Source of the DNA: Pelodera strongyloides
Taxonomy: Eukaryota; Nematoda; Chromadorea; Rhabditida; Rhabditidae
Assembly (NCBI GenBank): GCA_036852015.1
Contig: JAANDG010000107.1
Coordinates: forward strand, 186,001-250,000
Direction: 5' to 3'
DNA length: 64,000 nucleotides
Shown in pieces: positions 1 through 12,013 of the stretch (position 1 is its first letter; each line of letters starts with the position of its first letter). A program made the translations under genes and the position numbers. The notes under the pieces are model-generated. The model ran no database searches, was not told the origin of the DNA, and was given only the letters and a program-made list of their open reading frames with translations.

Positions 1-3000
1 ATGTGACTCCAGTCACGGCCCCGGCTCTCGCTAGGAACCCTTCACCACAACCGTCTTCGTCTGAAATTCTGAATTCACAGCGGAAGGTAGATTCGCCTGT
101 CAAATCGCCTACGAAAGCGAAGTCGTCTGCCGGGTCGGTGGCTGGAACATTTTCTATTCCTGTGTCGTCAGCCACTTCTACAAAATTACTCTCTGTGGAC
201 ACCTCAACCGTCCCCGATTCAACAACCGAACAGGAGACTCCAATTCTTGACGGTGGAGAGACACCCCAGTATCCTGAACTGAGGACTTCTCTGGAAGTGT
301 GCTCACCTAATTCTAAGGTAGATTCCTGCGCCAGCAAGCTCCACTTCCTGGCTCGTTCTGTTATTCAGAAGAAAGTTCTCACCCCTATTGTCCCACCGTC
401 CTGTTCCACTAATGGAACGGCACCGGCAACTAGTGTGCCTCTGAAAAGCCCATCTAATGGCGAAGAAAGGGTGAAACATCCACGAATTACATCATTGGAA
501 ATCACTCCCTTGAATGGAGGCCAACGAGGGCATCAGGCGACTTCAGCGGGGGTCACTGCGAGAAATGCCGTCATCCATGAACATCCAAAGGTTGAAAAGG
601 AACGCCAAGGTACGCGGTTCTCATATACAAGATTCAGCGTTGTACGTACTAAAGATTATCTGGTTATCAGAGCAGCGGATCAAACTAGAGTCTAGAGCAT
701 AAACATTGTTTTGAGATTGGTTTCCATTTGCCCTCTCTTTTTTACACTGATACCACTGCTCTGGTAAACTCATCGTGTCACATTGTTTTGTTTTTGCTTT
801 CACATTCGTGATTGCACGATTGCACCTAGGTTACAGATGGTCTGATCAATAGTATCGCACAAGTTTAATGTGGTTGTAAATGTAAAGCCTCGCATGGTAG
901 AGATCCTTGTTAGTTGGACGTGAGTGACGTGATCGTGTTCTGTGTGTTTTGCAACATCACTTCAAATTCCAACGTGTACCTATTTTAGATGTGCCATCTC
1001 ATGTACCGAGTAATACCAGGGAGAAGGAATTTCAGGAGCAGGCGCAGCTTTCTCAATTAAAAGTAGGAATTTGTTTATATTGCTTGACACTATCGGGATA
1101 CGGGATCTCAGTCGGTTTTCATACCTCTTGTTGCGTTTTTGTCTATAATTGTTGTGCCCTGCCCCTGCCGTGCTTTATTGGGTTCATTTGCAGTTTTTTT
1201 GGAAATGTGTATGCACTTCCTCATTTTAGTTGTGTACGCCATTTACATATCCCTTCCTTTTGCGTGATAAGTTTAACCGCATGAGGGTTATACTTGCGCT
1301 TCGCGCAATATAAAGAAGCACAATCTCATATTACACCGAAATGCGCTTCCTCACGACACGACTAATTTGCTAACGTATGTAAAAGTATGGTCGTCGCTTT
1401 CAGTGCGTCCCGTGTACGTCGAGCGAGACCTGCTGCAACCCTTTGGATGTGTCTGCGTCCCCTGCCAATGTACTCCCTGTAAAGCTTCTCAGAAACGGAG
1501 CTGAGAGATATCTGCTTGACGAGCAGGGAAAGATGTATAAGCTGATTGACGCGGAGCAACCGGGAACGTCTACTTCTGCCGTGCCTATGCCTATGCCTCT
1601 ACAGTCTACTGTAGCTGATGTCGCCTTACCCACCACGAGCTCGGAGTCGAATACGGAGATCGAAGCCCCTCCACAACCTGAGAAGAAACGGAAGGAAGAG
1701 GAAAATAAGCGGAAGTCTCGGCCCCTCCTTGCCCAGGCTTTAGAATCACTCCAGGTGGACTTTCAGTTAACTTTTCGTGTTATGCCCTTTTGTTTACTAC
1801 TCCTTTTGTTCCTTGCTCCGGGTAGCTTTGGTGGCGTATGTGTGGCATTATGTTCCTTTGGGGATTTTGCACCGCTAAACTAATTTTTACGGAGTGCAAT
1901 TTTCTCAATAATTTTCCTGAAACCGTCCTCTACACAATAGAAAGTTCAACCCCCCCCCCCACAACCGTGTCTCTTTACCCCGACCTTTTAAGTATTAACC
2001 ACTCTATTAACATGGGGATAATATTAGGAGTAATTTTGTTTCCTCATTTTATATTATTTTAGAAACAACCCAAGGACTACCGTACTCCTGATGCTAGGCG
2101 GCATTCCCTGGTGAACGACGTGAGGGAGAATAAGAATACCAATGGTGACAAGGTAAACAATAGCTGATGCCCTTTGTTATTATTCCTTAGTGTAAATTAG
2201 GTACTTGCATTCTTCAGTGCATGGATCTGAATCCCATGAACTGGCTTACGATTATTTGTATAACTCCTTTAGAACCGCACGTTGTCCCGCCGCCAAAGGG
2301 AGGAGAAGCCAAAGGATCCCGCAAGGGGGAGGCCATTTTACGCAGAGAGATCGCTACAGTCGAATGATTCGAGAACTGTAACGGTGGGAAGAGCTGATGA
2401 TAGCGGGCATCGAAATAGGAACTTTAGTGAGTTTTTTTTAATTTCTTTGACGATTTTAAGAGTAGGAAGAAGTCTGTTAGTCTGCAAATATCAGATGGAT
2501 TTTTTTATTTAGATAATTGTTTTTCAGATCGGCGAAGGGGTCGAAAGCGACATCTGGATGATAGCATGGAGTCAGGAGTCAGGCGCGAAGACGTTCTGGT
2601 TGTTAAGTCAGACTTGTCAGCATCAAACTCAAATTCAGACGTTGGTAATGCGAATCACAGTTCACGTCATCATCATGATAGACGCGGGAACAGAGGCCTA
2701 GGTGAGCCAGCACATGTTTTGGGATTAGTCACCGCTAAGTTCCCAACTAACCCCCAGTGTTCGTATGTCCGAATGCGAGGCTAACTTCCTAAGCCCAGCG
2801 CTGGGAGCTAAGAGAAAACGAGGGACACTATTAATGGGGCGCACAGAACAAGTGGGAGATTTCTCCTTGTGCATTTGCGGCTACTGATACTGACGTATAT
2901 TTTGCCGCTGTGGCGTACACTATTGATAAGGAGTTCTTGCCTGTTATGTTCACTTGTGCGTCATTTCAGACGACGATGAGCTTCTTGTTGACACTTCGGG

Positions 3001-3058
3001 TTCGAAACGTAGCAGGAAGGATGCAGCAAAAGATCCGAAAATTACTGTTCGGATTTAG
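1..3058 (+). CDS. Unrecognised Ser/Pro-rich, charged protein; 5' end outside window
   Basis: Seven exons join in one frame: <1-609, 989-1062, 1404-1754, 2063-2152, 2273-2426, 2528-2701 and 2970-3058 (TAG). Every junction is GT/AG and the phases match (1, 0, 0, 0, 1, 1). The N-terminal 200 residues seen are Ser/Thr/Pro-rich with SPxK-type sites. The middle has a CVPC...CC cluster, a better-ordered stretch (ERYLLDEQGKMYKLID) and a KKRKEEENKRK basic tract. The C-terminal third is Arg-rich (NRRRGRKRH) with HHH and acidic DDDE patches. The composition suggests a disordered nuclear or RNA-associated protein, but that is inference; I do not recognise the family. The first exon is open to the window edge, so the start codon is missing. 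Confidence 0.7.
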
Positions 3059-3297
3059 ACTTCGGGTTGCGATTCTTGGTTGTATGTTGTTTATTTATTT
3101 ACATTTTGTATACCCCCTGTTTTATTCGTGCCTTTTTTAGTGCATCATGTCTTATGTAAATGTTTGTTTTGATATAGTTTTACCACAAGTATTTGTTTGA
3201 GAAGGAGAAGCCGTCTAGATGTTTGTTTTTGTGATTGATGCTTTCGTGGCTTTCATGTGATTCATTGTCCATATTATGCATTTATTGCCTCTAATTA

Positions 3298-3303
3298 AAT
3301 AAA
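3298..3303 (+). terminator. Possible polyadenylation signal AATAAA
   Basis: This AATAAA lies 240 bp after the stop of the preceding Ser/Pro-rich gene, in T-rich sequence, with no intervening ORF. It is the first exact hexamer downstream. The position is acceptable for a nematode 3' UTR, but nothing else supports it. Confidence 0.3.
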
Positions 3304-3653
3304 CCGGTATTATGATTCCTACTAACCTATTCTCATCCTGTAAACTTTTCTCTAGTGTAATGCTACATCGATTTTGTAGTTGTTTGGCCGCAAGTGGGAT
3401 GATATTTTTCATTCTGTCTTTTTTTCGTTCTCAATTCTAGTCCGTATTTTATAAAAATTACTTTACTTACATACTCGCCTACTAATTGGGATGTAATCAT
3501 TCGTGTATCCTATTCATTTTTAAAGTAAAACATTTTTTTTTCGCTGCGCCTTTTCTGTTCATCTTGTTCTGAGGTTCGGTCCAGAGAACACTTTATCGGA
3601 GAATTGAATTTGGAAGCTGCTTATGTTAGGTGTATTTATCTTTAGTGCATCTG

Positions 3654-3783
3654 AGGCCATATTCACCACTCCGATTCCCTCGGGGAAATATTCCCTGGGG
3701 ACAGAAAATAGCATTCAAATGTGAGAGACGCAGAGAAAAAGACGGGGAATTCCCCATGGGGAATTGAATGGTGAATATGGCCT
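3654..3783. mobile_element. AGGCC-family MITE, copy 1
   Basis: A 130-bp non-coding element with terminal inverted repeats AGGCCATATTCACCA / TGGTGAATATGGCCT. It carries the internal motifs CCCTCGGGGAAATATTCCCTG and GGGGAATTCCCCATGGGG. It is flanked by CTG on the left and CAG on the right. The same element occurs at 20607-20730, 20821-20942, 37035-37164 and 60033-60161. Its ends match those of the Harbinger element at 10974-13425 (AGGCTGTATTCACCA). Confidence 0.85.
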
Positions 3784-4074
3784 CAGGTCATCATTGCTGG
3801 AATTGTTGTTGGGGTGGCAGCAACGGAAATGTTGAATTGAATTTGATATATTTCTCACTGGGATGGTGTATTTTGTCCAACCGTCCATCGTTAATCGGAT
3901 TACGGCGCCGCGCGTCCCGGCTCTTGCGTTGGTTAACAAACAGTACGGGAGTTAGTTTATTTTGCGAACCGTTACATTCATGAACATTTCATTTTCCTTC
4001 TATATATGCAATCGGTTACGTGTTTGTCCCTGTTTGAGCTCAATGATATCAAGCAATCTATATCAAATTGTAGA

Positions 4075-5783
4075 ATGGCAGAGATTAATGAGCGCGCATC
4101 TACTTCGTCACCGGCAGAACCTTCTGCTACGAGCACTACTGCTCCCGAGGTACGTCAGATGGCAGAAACGATGTATGACAAGATTGGACAACTTCTACAG
4201 ACACAAATACAGGGTGAGAATCCATGTTTAGAGTTACCGCTTATATAATATGGTTTACCGAACAGAATGCTCGTTCAACAGGACCGAACGGGGCCAGTCA
4301 TCGACGAAAAGTTTAAAGCTAAATAACTGCCGGTTTTTGAAACGCATCGCAAATACCTGCAGTTGTATGTATTTATGCAAAGCAGGGTCGAATTGAGGTC
4401 GCATTTTTATGCCATTGGTGCCCATTTGCATAGAAGGTATTTGGCGAACGTCTCAAAAGACCGTTGTTTCGTTCTAAATGTGTATTGCCTGTCCATGTTT
4501 GAGGTTCGCACTTGCGAAAATGACAAATGCCTGTCCATGTTCAGGCCATTTTACATGAATGTCAAATGCCTACCGTAACCCATGCGAATAACGCATTTGA
4601 CATATGGTCCAGCAGTGAAAGTGTATCAGATCCGTACTATTTGAAATAGATCCGTACTATTTTGAAATAGCTCCGTACAAGATTTAATATCGCTGCGGGA
4701 CCTTGTCATTTACATTTGTCATTTTCGCAAGTGCGAATCGCATACATGGACAGGCCATACGTGAAATTTATAAATTTTCATAGCAGAGAAGTGACAACGA
4801 CAGTCAATTAGCATATGGTTTAAAAAGGACTTTTTACTATTGATATTGCCCCCCCCCCGTTGGGTAAAAATACTGCCAGGGACGTACGGTGTCAGTCTTT
4901 TGATTGTCTCGGCGTGATGGCGAGGATGTGTGAACATTAAATCCATCAACGTTTTGTTTATTCTACGAACACCTTCCAGGCACTATTGATGAGTACAAAC
5001 TACTGGAGAATATGAACAACGCTACCGCACAACGGTACGATGACATGAAGACAGTTTCTATTGGGATAGAGAATAAGTTGGAACGTCTGAATAAAAAATG
5101 TGAGTTGGATTTTTTTTACTTCTTTTTCGACGTTTCGTTATTTGACAATTGTCTAGAATGGAACGTATGCCTTCAGATGAATCTCTAAAGCCGTATCTTT
5201 CTCAAATCGATGAAATGGATTCAAGCACCCGCAAACTGGAAGAGGCAGTCAATATGCTGGATCAATATGTTGCATGTCTAGGTGAGACTGAGGCCTTGCT
5301 GTTTGTTTCTAACTGAAAATGAGAACTAAATGACTATTCATCATTTTTAAATGGTTTACAGATGAAACTGTTTTCCAGAACGGAGAGACCTCATACAATT
5401 TAGCTTGCGAAAATATATTTTAATGGCTTTGCGCAGTAGTGTGGTGTGATCTACGTACATTCTCATGAGTAATTCAGCTGATCGGACAATCCCAAAACAT
5501 AGTATCCCCCTAACCATAATTGGTGTTTGGCCAAGATAGATTGTCGATTGCCCTGAAGGGGGGGGGGATAACTCCTTGATTTTAGGGGTTGGAGAAGAGA
5601 AAGAAAGTAGCATTCACAGTTATGTTTCTGAAAGTCTCCTCTTTCAGCAAAATCATAATTTTATATTCAATTGAATTCTACAGTAATATTTGGAATTCTG
5701 TATCAGAACAGATACATGTACCATTTTGTTACTGTGTATGTTTTTCAGAGACGAAGCTGCAGACTATACAGTCCGCGCGTTGA
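4075..5783 (+). CDS. blos-2: BLOC-1 complex subunit 2 (BLOS2) homologue
   Basis: A complete four-exon gene of 132 aa: 4075-4213, 4980-5099, 5177-5281 and 5749-5783, all junctions in phase 1. After a Ser/Thr/Ala-rich N-terminus the protein is predicted helical. It carries the diagnostic BLOC1S2 stretch [10 protein letters not shown] followed by a Tyr-x-x-Leu-x-Pro-Tyr-Leu motif (LKPYLSQID) and a heptad-like [12 protein letters not shown] tail. Its length is close to the human protein (about 140 aa). BLOC1S2 is a coiled-coil subunit of BLOC-1 and of BORC, acting in lysosome and lysosome-related organelle biogenesis and positioning. I chose the ATG at 4075, the start nearest the conserved region. 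A second in-frame ATG lies upstream at 4006, past CTGTTTG-rich sequence. The last exon is only 35 nt. Confidence 0.88.
4486..4756. repeat. Inverted repeat (MITE-like) in BLOS2 intron 1
   Basis: The left arm reads GCCTGTCCATG...GCACTTGCGAAAATGAC. The right arm at 4707-4756 reads GTCATTTTCGCAAGTGC...CATGGACAGGC. The arms are about 40 bp and nearly exact; the core contains short TCCGTACTATTTGAAATAG direct repeats. It has no coding potential. Confidence 0.6.
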
Positions 5784-6289
5784 GTTTTCCTCGTCAAAAC
5801 AGAACTTTCTGGAAAGTGAGCTTTAATGTGGCTCACTTTCTCTTAATGTTTTTTTTTAATATTAGTGAGCTTTAATGTGGCTTTATATAACCATTATTCA
5901 CTAATAATATGCACTATTGGTTGTGATTTAGCGATGAGTGTGCTCTTTTGTGAAGTTTCATTCATTTCGTGGAGAAACCCATATTTTTGAATATTGTGAG
6001 AAATAAATGCTTTGATTCAGTGAGTGCTTTTCAGCCGATTGCGCAGGTTTCCACTTCGCACATGTTATTTCTTTTCTCTTGTTCGTACTATTTATGCTGT
6101 TTTTCTTTACATGGATTTACTGCGCAGTGTTTACGACCTGATTGTGAGCAGTTTGTTTTATTCGAAAATGTATCGTATTGGTATTTTCCGATTGCAAATG
6201 TGCCTTCGATTCGAAAGTATTTTGCAACCGTTTTTTCAACTTAAATTTAAAATGCCCGTTGATTTGATCTCACGCCAATGTGTAACACT

Positions 6290-7380
6290 GTGGCAAGATG
6301 TACTTGATTTTAAACTGATCTCGCCAATGTGCTTTCGTTTCGAAAACCCTGTGGCAAGATGTAAAACTGATCTCGCCAATGTGTTTTCGTTTCGAAAACC
6401 CCGTGGCAAGAGGTTAAACTGATCTCGCCAATGTGTTTTCGTTTCGAAAACCCTGTGGCAAGATGTACTTGAGGTTAAACTGATCTCGCCAATGTGCTTT
6501 CGTTTCGAAAACCCTGTGGCAAGATGTAAAACTGATCTCGCCGATGTGTTTTCGTTTCGAAAACCCTGTGGCAAGATGTAAAACTGAGGTTCTGCCAATG
6601 TCGCCAATGTGTTTTCGTTTCGAAAACCCTGTGGCAAGATGTAAAACTGATCTCACCAATGTGTTTTCGTTTCGAAAACCCTGTGGCAAGATGTACTTGA
6701 GGTTAAACTGATCTCGCCAATGTGTTTTCGTTTCGAAAACCCTGTGGCAAGATGTAAAACTGATCTCACCAATGTGTTTTCGTTTCGAAAACCCTGTGTG
6801 TGCAAGATGTAAAACTGATCTCACCAATGTGTTTTCGTTTCGAAAACCCTGTGGCAAGATGTACTTGAGGTTAAAACTGATCTCACCAATGTGTTTTCGT
6901 TTCGAAAACCCTGTGGCAAGATGTAAAACTGATCTCACCAATGTGTTTTCGTTTCGAAAACCCTGTGGCAAGATGTACTTGAGGTTAAACTGATCTCGCC
7001 AATGTGTTTTCGTTTCGAAAACCCTGTGGCAAGATGTGTTGACTTGAGGTTAAACTGATCTCGCCCAATGTGTTTTCGTTTCGAAAACCCTGTGGCAAGA
7101 TGTACTTGAAAAACTGATCTCACCAATGTGTTTTCGTTTCGAAAACCCTGTGGCAAGATGTACTTGAGGTTAAACTGATCTCACCAATGTGTTTTCGTTT
7201 CGAAAACCCTGTGGCAAGATGTACTTGAAAACTGATCTCACCAATGTGTTTCGTTTCGAAAACCCTGTGGCAAGATGTAAAAAACTGATCTCACCAATGT
7301 GTTTTCGTTTCGAAAACCCTGTGGCAAGATGTAAAACTGATCTCGCCAATGTGTTTTCGTTCGAAAACCCTGTGGCAAGT
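6290..7380. repeat. Minisatellite, about 19 units of 52-65 bp
   Basis: A tandem array with core CTGATCTCGCCAATGTGTTT followed by TCGTTTCGAAAACCCTGTGG and CAAGATGTAAAA. Two unit lengths alternate because some units carry an extra ACTTGAGGTTAA. Each unit holds a small perfect hairpin, GTTTTCG-TTT-CGAAAAC. Both strands are open over long distances only because the unit lacks stops in some frames; the apparent proteins are repeats of the unit and are not real genes. The array separates BLOS2 from the IBtk-like exons. Confidence 0.9.
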
Positions 7381-7691
7381 AAAAAATCGACCCCAATTCG
7401 ACCCCAATTAGCATATACATAAGAACGCATTTGTCCACGGTGTGTTTCAAATACCGACCGGTTTTCGCTTTAACGCTTGTATGCAGGCGTAGATGCTGCA
7501 GTCTATCACTGACTATCTCTGGGCGCGCACGAGGAGATGGCGCCGGCATTTGTCGGGTACTGGGGCGGGCACTGGGACGGAAGAAACATAGTGTATTCTT
7601 AATCTGCAAGATTCCATGAGTGGGTTTTGGTTTCAGTTGATAAAGGGGTACTTACTTTTTTAATATTTATCATGCAATGGCTTTGTTCCAG

Positions 7692-8521
7692 CTCGCCACC
7701 GAAACAATCATTTGCCACATCACCCGTGTGGTTAGCGGAGCCGTCGGCAGTCGAAAAGTGTGCGACGCCGAAACAGAAACAGACGCTCAAGCAGAAGTCA
7801 GACACACAGAAGAGCGGTCGACAGAGAACGATCAGCTTGAAAAGTTTAGGACAAATGGTAGGGGTGTACTGTAGTTTATGGACGTTGATCTTTTTCGTTA
7901 CGGTAGTTGTGTGACTATGACTACCGTATATCCATGTTCATATGTGCCTAAGACGCATAATTTTGAGTTATAAAATGTATATGTACATATTTAGGCACAA
8001 GAAGCTCCTTCCATCCCGGTATTTGCTCCACCGGAAACTCCTATACGGTCACTTCAATCGATAATGGCAGAAGAGGAGAGTATCAGACAGGAGACGATGA
8101 AGAGACGAAGGAGACCATTGGGATTTGTGGAGGTGAGAGAGAAGTAGATGTCCAGTGAAAATGAAGGGATACTGTAAGTCTCCAATCAAGGGAGTATGAG
8201 TGTGACGAAGGGGTAGGCCTTGGTATTGGCGAGAAACCATTGTCGCCTTAGAATTAACGAGCATTGGTTGAAGTAAAATGCCTTTAACTTTTGCGAATTA
8301 TTGTACTTAGTTTTACGACCGTTTGAAGATATTTTTTCAACTACATAACATTTAGTGTCAGAGAAAATGTAAATTTTCGTGATTAGTTATTTGTTAAGAT
8401 GGAAGACCGTGCAATCGAGGAGCTGGTCCAGTTGTATGGACAATCTCATGGAGACGCAGTCCTTGTTAGTGTATGCAGATGCGAAGTCGATGTGCAGAAA
8501 CCGATATGGCAGAGATGGTAG
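7692..8521 (+). CDS. IBtk-like C-terminal exons (5' part not found)
   Basis: Three exons join in frame: 7692-7857, 7995-8132 and 8399-8521 (TAG). The sequence runs from a Ser/Lys/Gln-rich linker through PPETPIRSLQSIMAEEE, then RRRRPLGFVE and DRAIEELVQLYGQ, and ends PIWQRW. From memory of the family, this order (SxxxIMxEE, a basic KPL stretch, an E-x-x-AI-x-x-L-x-x-xY helix, and a terminal P-x-W) matches the C-terminus of the inhibitor of Bruton tyrosine kinase, an ankyrin/RCC1/BTB protein and Cul3 adaptor. No RCC1 or BTB exons are visible upstream: the minisatellite and BLOS2 occupy that space. It may therefore be a fragment, a pseudogene, or a gene with a divergent upstream part. The exon joins are good; the family call is tentative. 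Confidence 0.5.
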
Positions 8522-10973
8522 AAAAGGCGGAGGTGTTAGAGAAGGAGAGAGGAAGGGAGAGAGTGAGATGTGTTAAGTTCACTAAAGACCTAAATAAGAA
8601 GTTGTTTAGCTCGAGACTTATAGTTAGCTAGGATCTACCAGATAAACTCTCCCGCGTGTATTTCGCTAGAAATGAGAACCGTTAGTGTAGTAAATTGTGT
8701 CGTCGTGTAGCACTGTTTTTGAATTACATTTATACTTTTATCCACGTGTTCCATGTTCCTTGCATCCTTATATTGAGAGTGTAAATTGTAAATCCTGAAA
8801 ATTAGCGCGGAGGTGTGGCTTCCCATTTTGACATGCAGTGGTGCCCAAAGACTGAGCGCGAATCTTCCGCGGCACCTTCTGATTTATGTGCGGGGGTGTC
8901 GCCGCACGTGCGCATGGACAGAGAATTCCGGCAGACATTAGATAAGCCCAATTATTATTGTGTACTAATCTTATTAGCAGAGATAGATTGTGGACTAATC
9001 CTTGAATTAACACAAATGATATTCTGATAATTGTCTTTGTCATATGCTAACATTTATTCTTTAGAGGCGCTTGTTTTGTGATTGTAACGTTTAAATTCGC
9101 TGTGTTATAGCAGTGATATGATAGAGATTGTTGTATTTCTTATCTTTTAGTATTTATTTTTCAATTAATATTTATTTCTTGTCTCTGTAATTACGGTTTT
9201 ATTAATGCAGGTTGGGCATTTGGGGGGGTTTGAGATACTTTTTGTTATTGTTAACTGTGATTGTGATAAATTAAATAAATATTTTTTTCGTGTCGTTGTA
9301 TTGATGTGGGTCTCTTTTTAGGAGTATTATATTACTTGGAAAGAACGGGTAATACAAAGTTCTTGAGATATTTATTGTCGGCAAAGAAAACAAGGCAAGG
9401 AGGAAAGATGCTGAAAAGGAAAGCGAAAGGGATATGCAATCAGTGAATGGAATATACGCGGCCTTTTTCTTGCTCGTTAGCGGAAAAGTTGACATTGCGT
9501 CGTGAATTAGGTTTACGAACGTTATGATAGGGATAGAAAAGAAGGTAAACGGCCCTACACCACATTTTTAAACTAGAAGCCGCCGGAGGAAACTTGCAAG
9601 TTCTTTTTTTGTTTTCATTGTAGCTAGCGGCTCATGAATTTATTAAACAGAAGGTTTGCTTCGCGTTCTCCTTGCAAAAAAGGGGTTCGCCAGTGCTGCG
9701 TCATGGCGCTCATTTCTCGTCCAACGTAAGCGAGATATGCATTTTCCACTTGGCGCACCCCTGGAAAATTTTTCGCTGCGCATTATTTTCATCATTAAGT
9801 GAGCGGCGCAACAAATCACTTTTTTCAAACGCACATGAGGAAAAATACAAATGTACCTAGCTAACCGTGTGCTAATCATTTATTGTGCTAATCAACCGTG
9901 TGCTAATCATACCTATCTAATCATTTATTATGAATTTTATGTTAATCAAACATACTCTCTTTTTGTGTTGAATTTTTGATATGGGATCCGTTGAATCTTT
10001 TCTGATTTGCATTCCATTTTCCGGGAAGGATTTGGTTTCAAAATACACACAATGGACGGGGATTCCTATATCATTTTACCAAAGAAGGGTCGGAATTTGG
10101 GATGTGTTATTTACTTGGGTCATTCTTTTCTCATGGTATAAGTAATATAACTATATTTAAAATACTTATGAGGTAAGGCCGGTAGCATCAAGAAAGTGCA
10201 GCAAAAGGCTCGTGTGAACATAAATTACTGTTGAGATCTTTGTCAAATCAGCCGTAGAAAAATTTCTTTCTTTTTCTTTTACACTTTACATTCTATGGGA
10301 CGTTTTATTAGTATTCAACACCATAGATAATAAGCAAAACAGCAACAATAGAATAGAATGTAAATATGTTACACTTTTTGTTATGTATGTTTACAGGTAG
10401 CCGCTGAGCATCTTTTCCTATTTATCTATTTGTATTTGAATTTTCTGATATTTTATAGATTTCCTTTTATAGACCTTTTATAGACAACTAGACAGTTGTG
10501 CGGTTGTGCCTTATTTTTTGTGCTCCATATATTCCAGCACGCGGCGCGTCAATTATTTTCACGCGCATTCATAATATTAAGTCAAGCGGCGCTAAAAAAA
10601 ATTGCCCAAAACAGCGCTAACAGGCTGCGCGTGTAGCGCTCCTGACACACTTTAGTTTAGTTGTGTATTGCGAGTTGGATTTGACCTGCGCGCGCTACGC
10701 GCTAGGTAATTGGCTTTTGTGCCCATGCTGGGGGTAGGTATATTAGTTTAGTTTTTATATTTTGCTTGCGACTTGTAGCTTTCTTGCAGCTAACGCGTTA
10801 TGAAAAATGTTCAATAACCTCTACTAAAAATTGTCTTTATGTTTTATATGATCTTTTACTTTAGAATATTGTTGCATTCATGTTTGTGTATTAGGAGGGG
10901 GCTTATGCTTACAATTAGGCTTATGCGTATTTATGTCTGGATAAATACATATTCTTGTTTCTGAGGCTGTATT
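8522..10973. other. AT-rich intergenic stretch, no gene recognised
   Basis: Only short unconnected reading frames occur here, none with family features or a convincing chain of splice sites. An AATAAA at 9274 could serve the upstream exons. A GC-richer patch near 10540-10700 has many CGCGC motifs but no clear repeat ends. Confidence 0.5.
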
Positions 10974-11471
10974 CACCATTCATACGGAAAAAATTACCCG
11001 GGAAAATAAATTCCCCGGGAACAGTTCCCTAGCGAAAATCCTTCCCGAGAAATATTTTTACCTTTTCCCGAAATATTTTTACCCTTTCCCGAATTCACAC
11101 TCCAATTGGGTAGACGGGAAACTTTACCCAAAGGAAAAATAAAGGACGTGATTTATTTGTGTTGTATATTTGTGTTTTTGTGCTTTAGTGTGTACACTTT
11201 CCATATAATATTCCTTTTTGGTGTTTAATGTATGTTAGTTGCCAGACACAACGTTACCTGCCTAATGACGGTCTGTACTGTATGTATAGCGTCATTAGTG
11301 AATTATCGGCGGAAGCTTTCCCGCCAAAATGCTGGCGTTTGAAAATTCCGCGTCTATGTGCACTTTTGATTTATTCGTTTAAGATGCTTCCCGTTTTTTT
11401 CTTACATTTTTAACGTTATTTTTAATTAATTATTATTACACTCATTTGGCCTACTCGTATTTTTAGTGAAT

Positions 11472-11877
11472 ATGACCGGGTTTTCGGACCAAGAATTGGA
11501 TATAATCCACGAAATGTTGTCTGCCCGTTACGAAGACTACAAAAATAAACTGAAGGTAAAGTCGTGTTCTTTTTTACAATTTTTTTCAAAAAGGCACCAA
11601 AGTAATATTGATCAACGAATGTTTGCTTGGCGCCTGATCAACAGATTTTTTTATCGCCTTTTTTTACTGAGCGCTTAATTTGTTGTTAATATTTCTCGCC
11701 TGTGTTTAGCAGGAAGGCGCTGTCCGAAATGGTGGGCTTACGCCTCAACAAAGATTGTGCCAGGATATTGCCGAACGAATATCTTCACTTGCCAACGGTC
11801 GTCTCAGGAATCGCGAACAAGTAAAAGACCGAATCAAATATGAATTGGCTAAGATACGAACATATCTTGCAACAGAG
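11472..11877 (+). CDS. SANT/Myb-like accessory protein of the Harbinger element
   Basis: Two exons: 11472-11555 and 11713-11877, phase 0. The protein begins MTGFSDQELDIIHEMLSARY and continues with LTPQQRLCQDIAERISSL, LRNREQVKDRIKYELAKIR and YLATE. This is the helix-turn-helix pattern of the Myb/SANT-like partner protein that Harbinger elements encode and that helps import the transposase and bind the ends. No third exon was found. The reading frame stays open past the donor at 11878, so retention of that intron would extend the protein. Confidence 0.65.
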
Positions 11878-12013
11878 GTAAGAAACAGTATTACATGTGC
11901 GTTTGCCCCCAATGTGTTTAATTCAATTTGTCACGTCCTTGTTACTAGAGATGGTTATTTGGTTGAGCAGTCTCAGTCTGTTTCTGCTATATTTAGAGCG
12001 GTGGTAGAAATAG

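Noticed and set aside
6236..7609. Long open frames on both strands with repeated GFRNENT / FSKRKHIGEIS peptides
   Set aside because: They are translations of the minisatellite unit in different frames; frame lengths follow the repeat, and there are no start contexts or splice structures.
1..8521. Joining the Ser/Pro-rich gene (1-3058) to the IBtk-like exons as one gene
   Set aside because: The first gene has its own stop at 3058 and a complete BLOS2 gene on the same strand lies between; no phase-compatible bridging exon was found.
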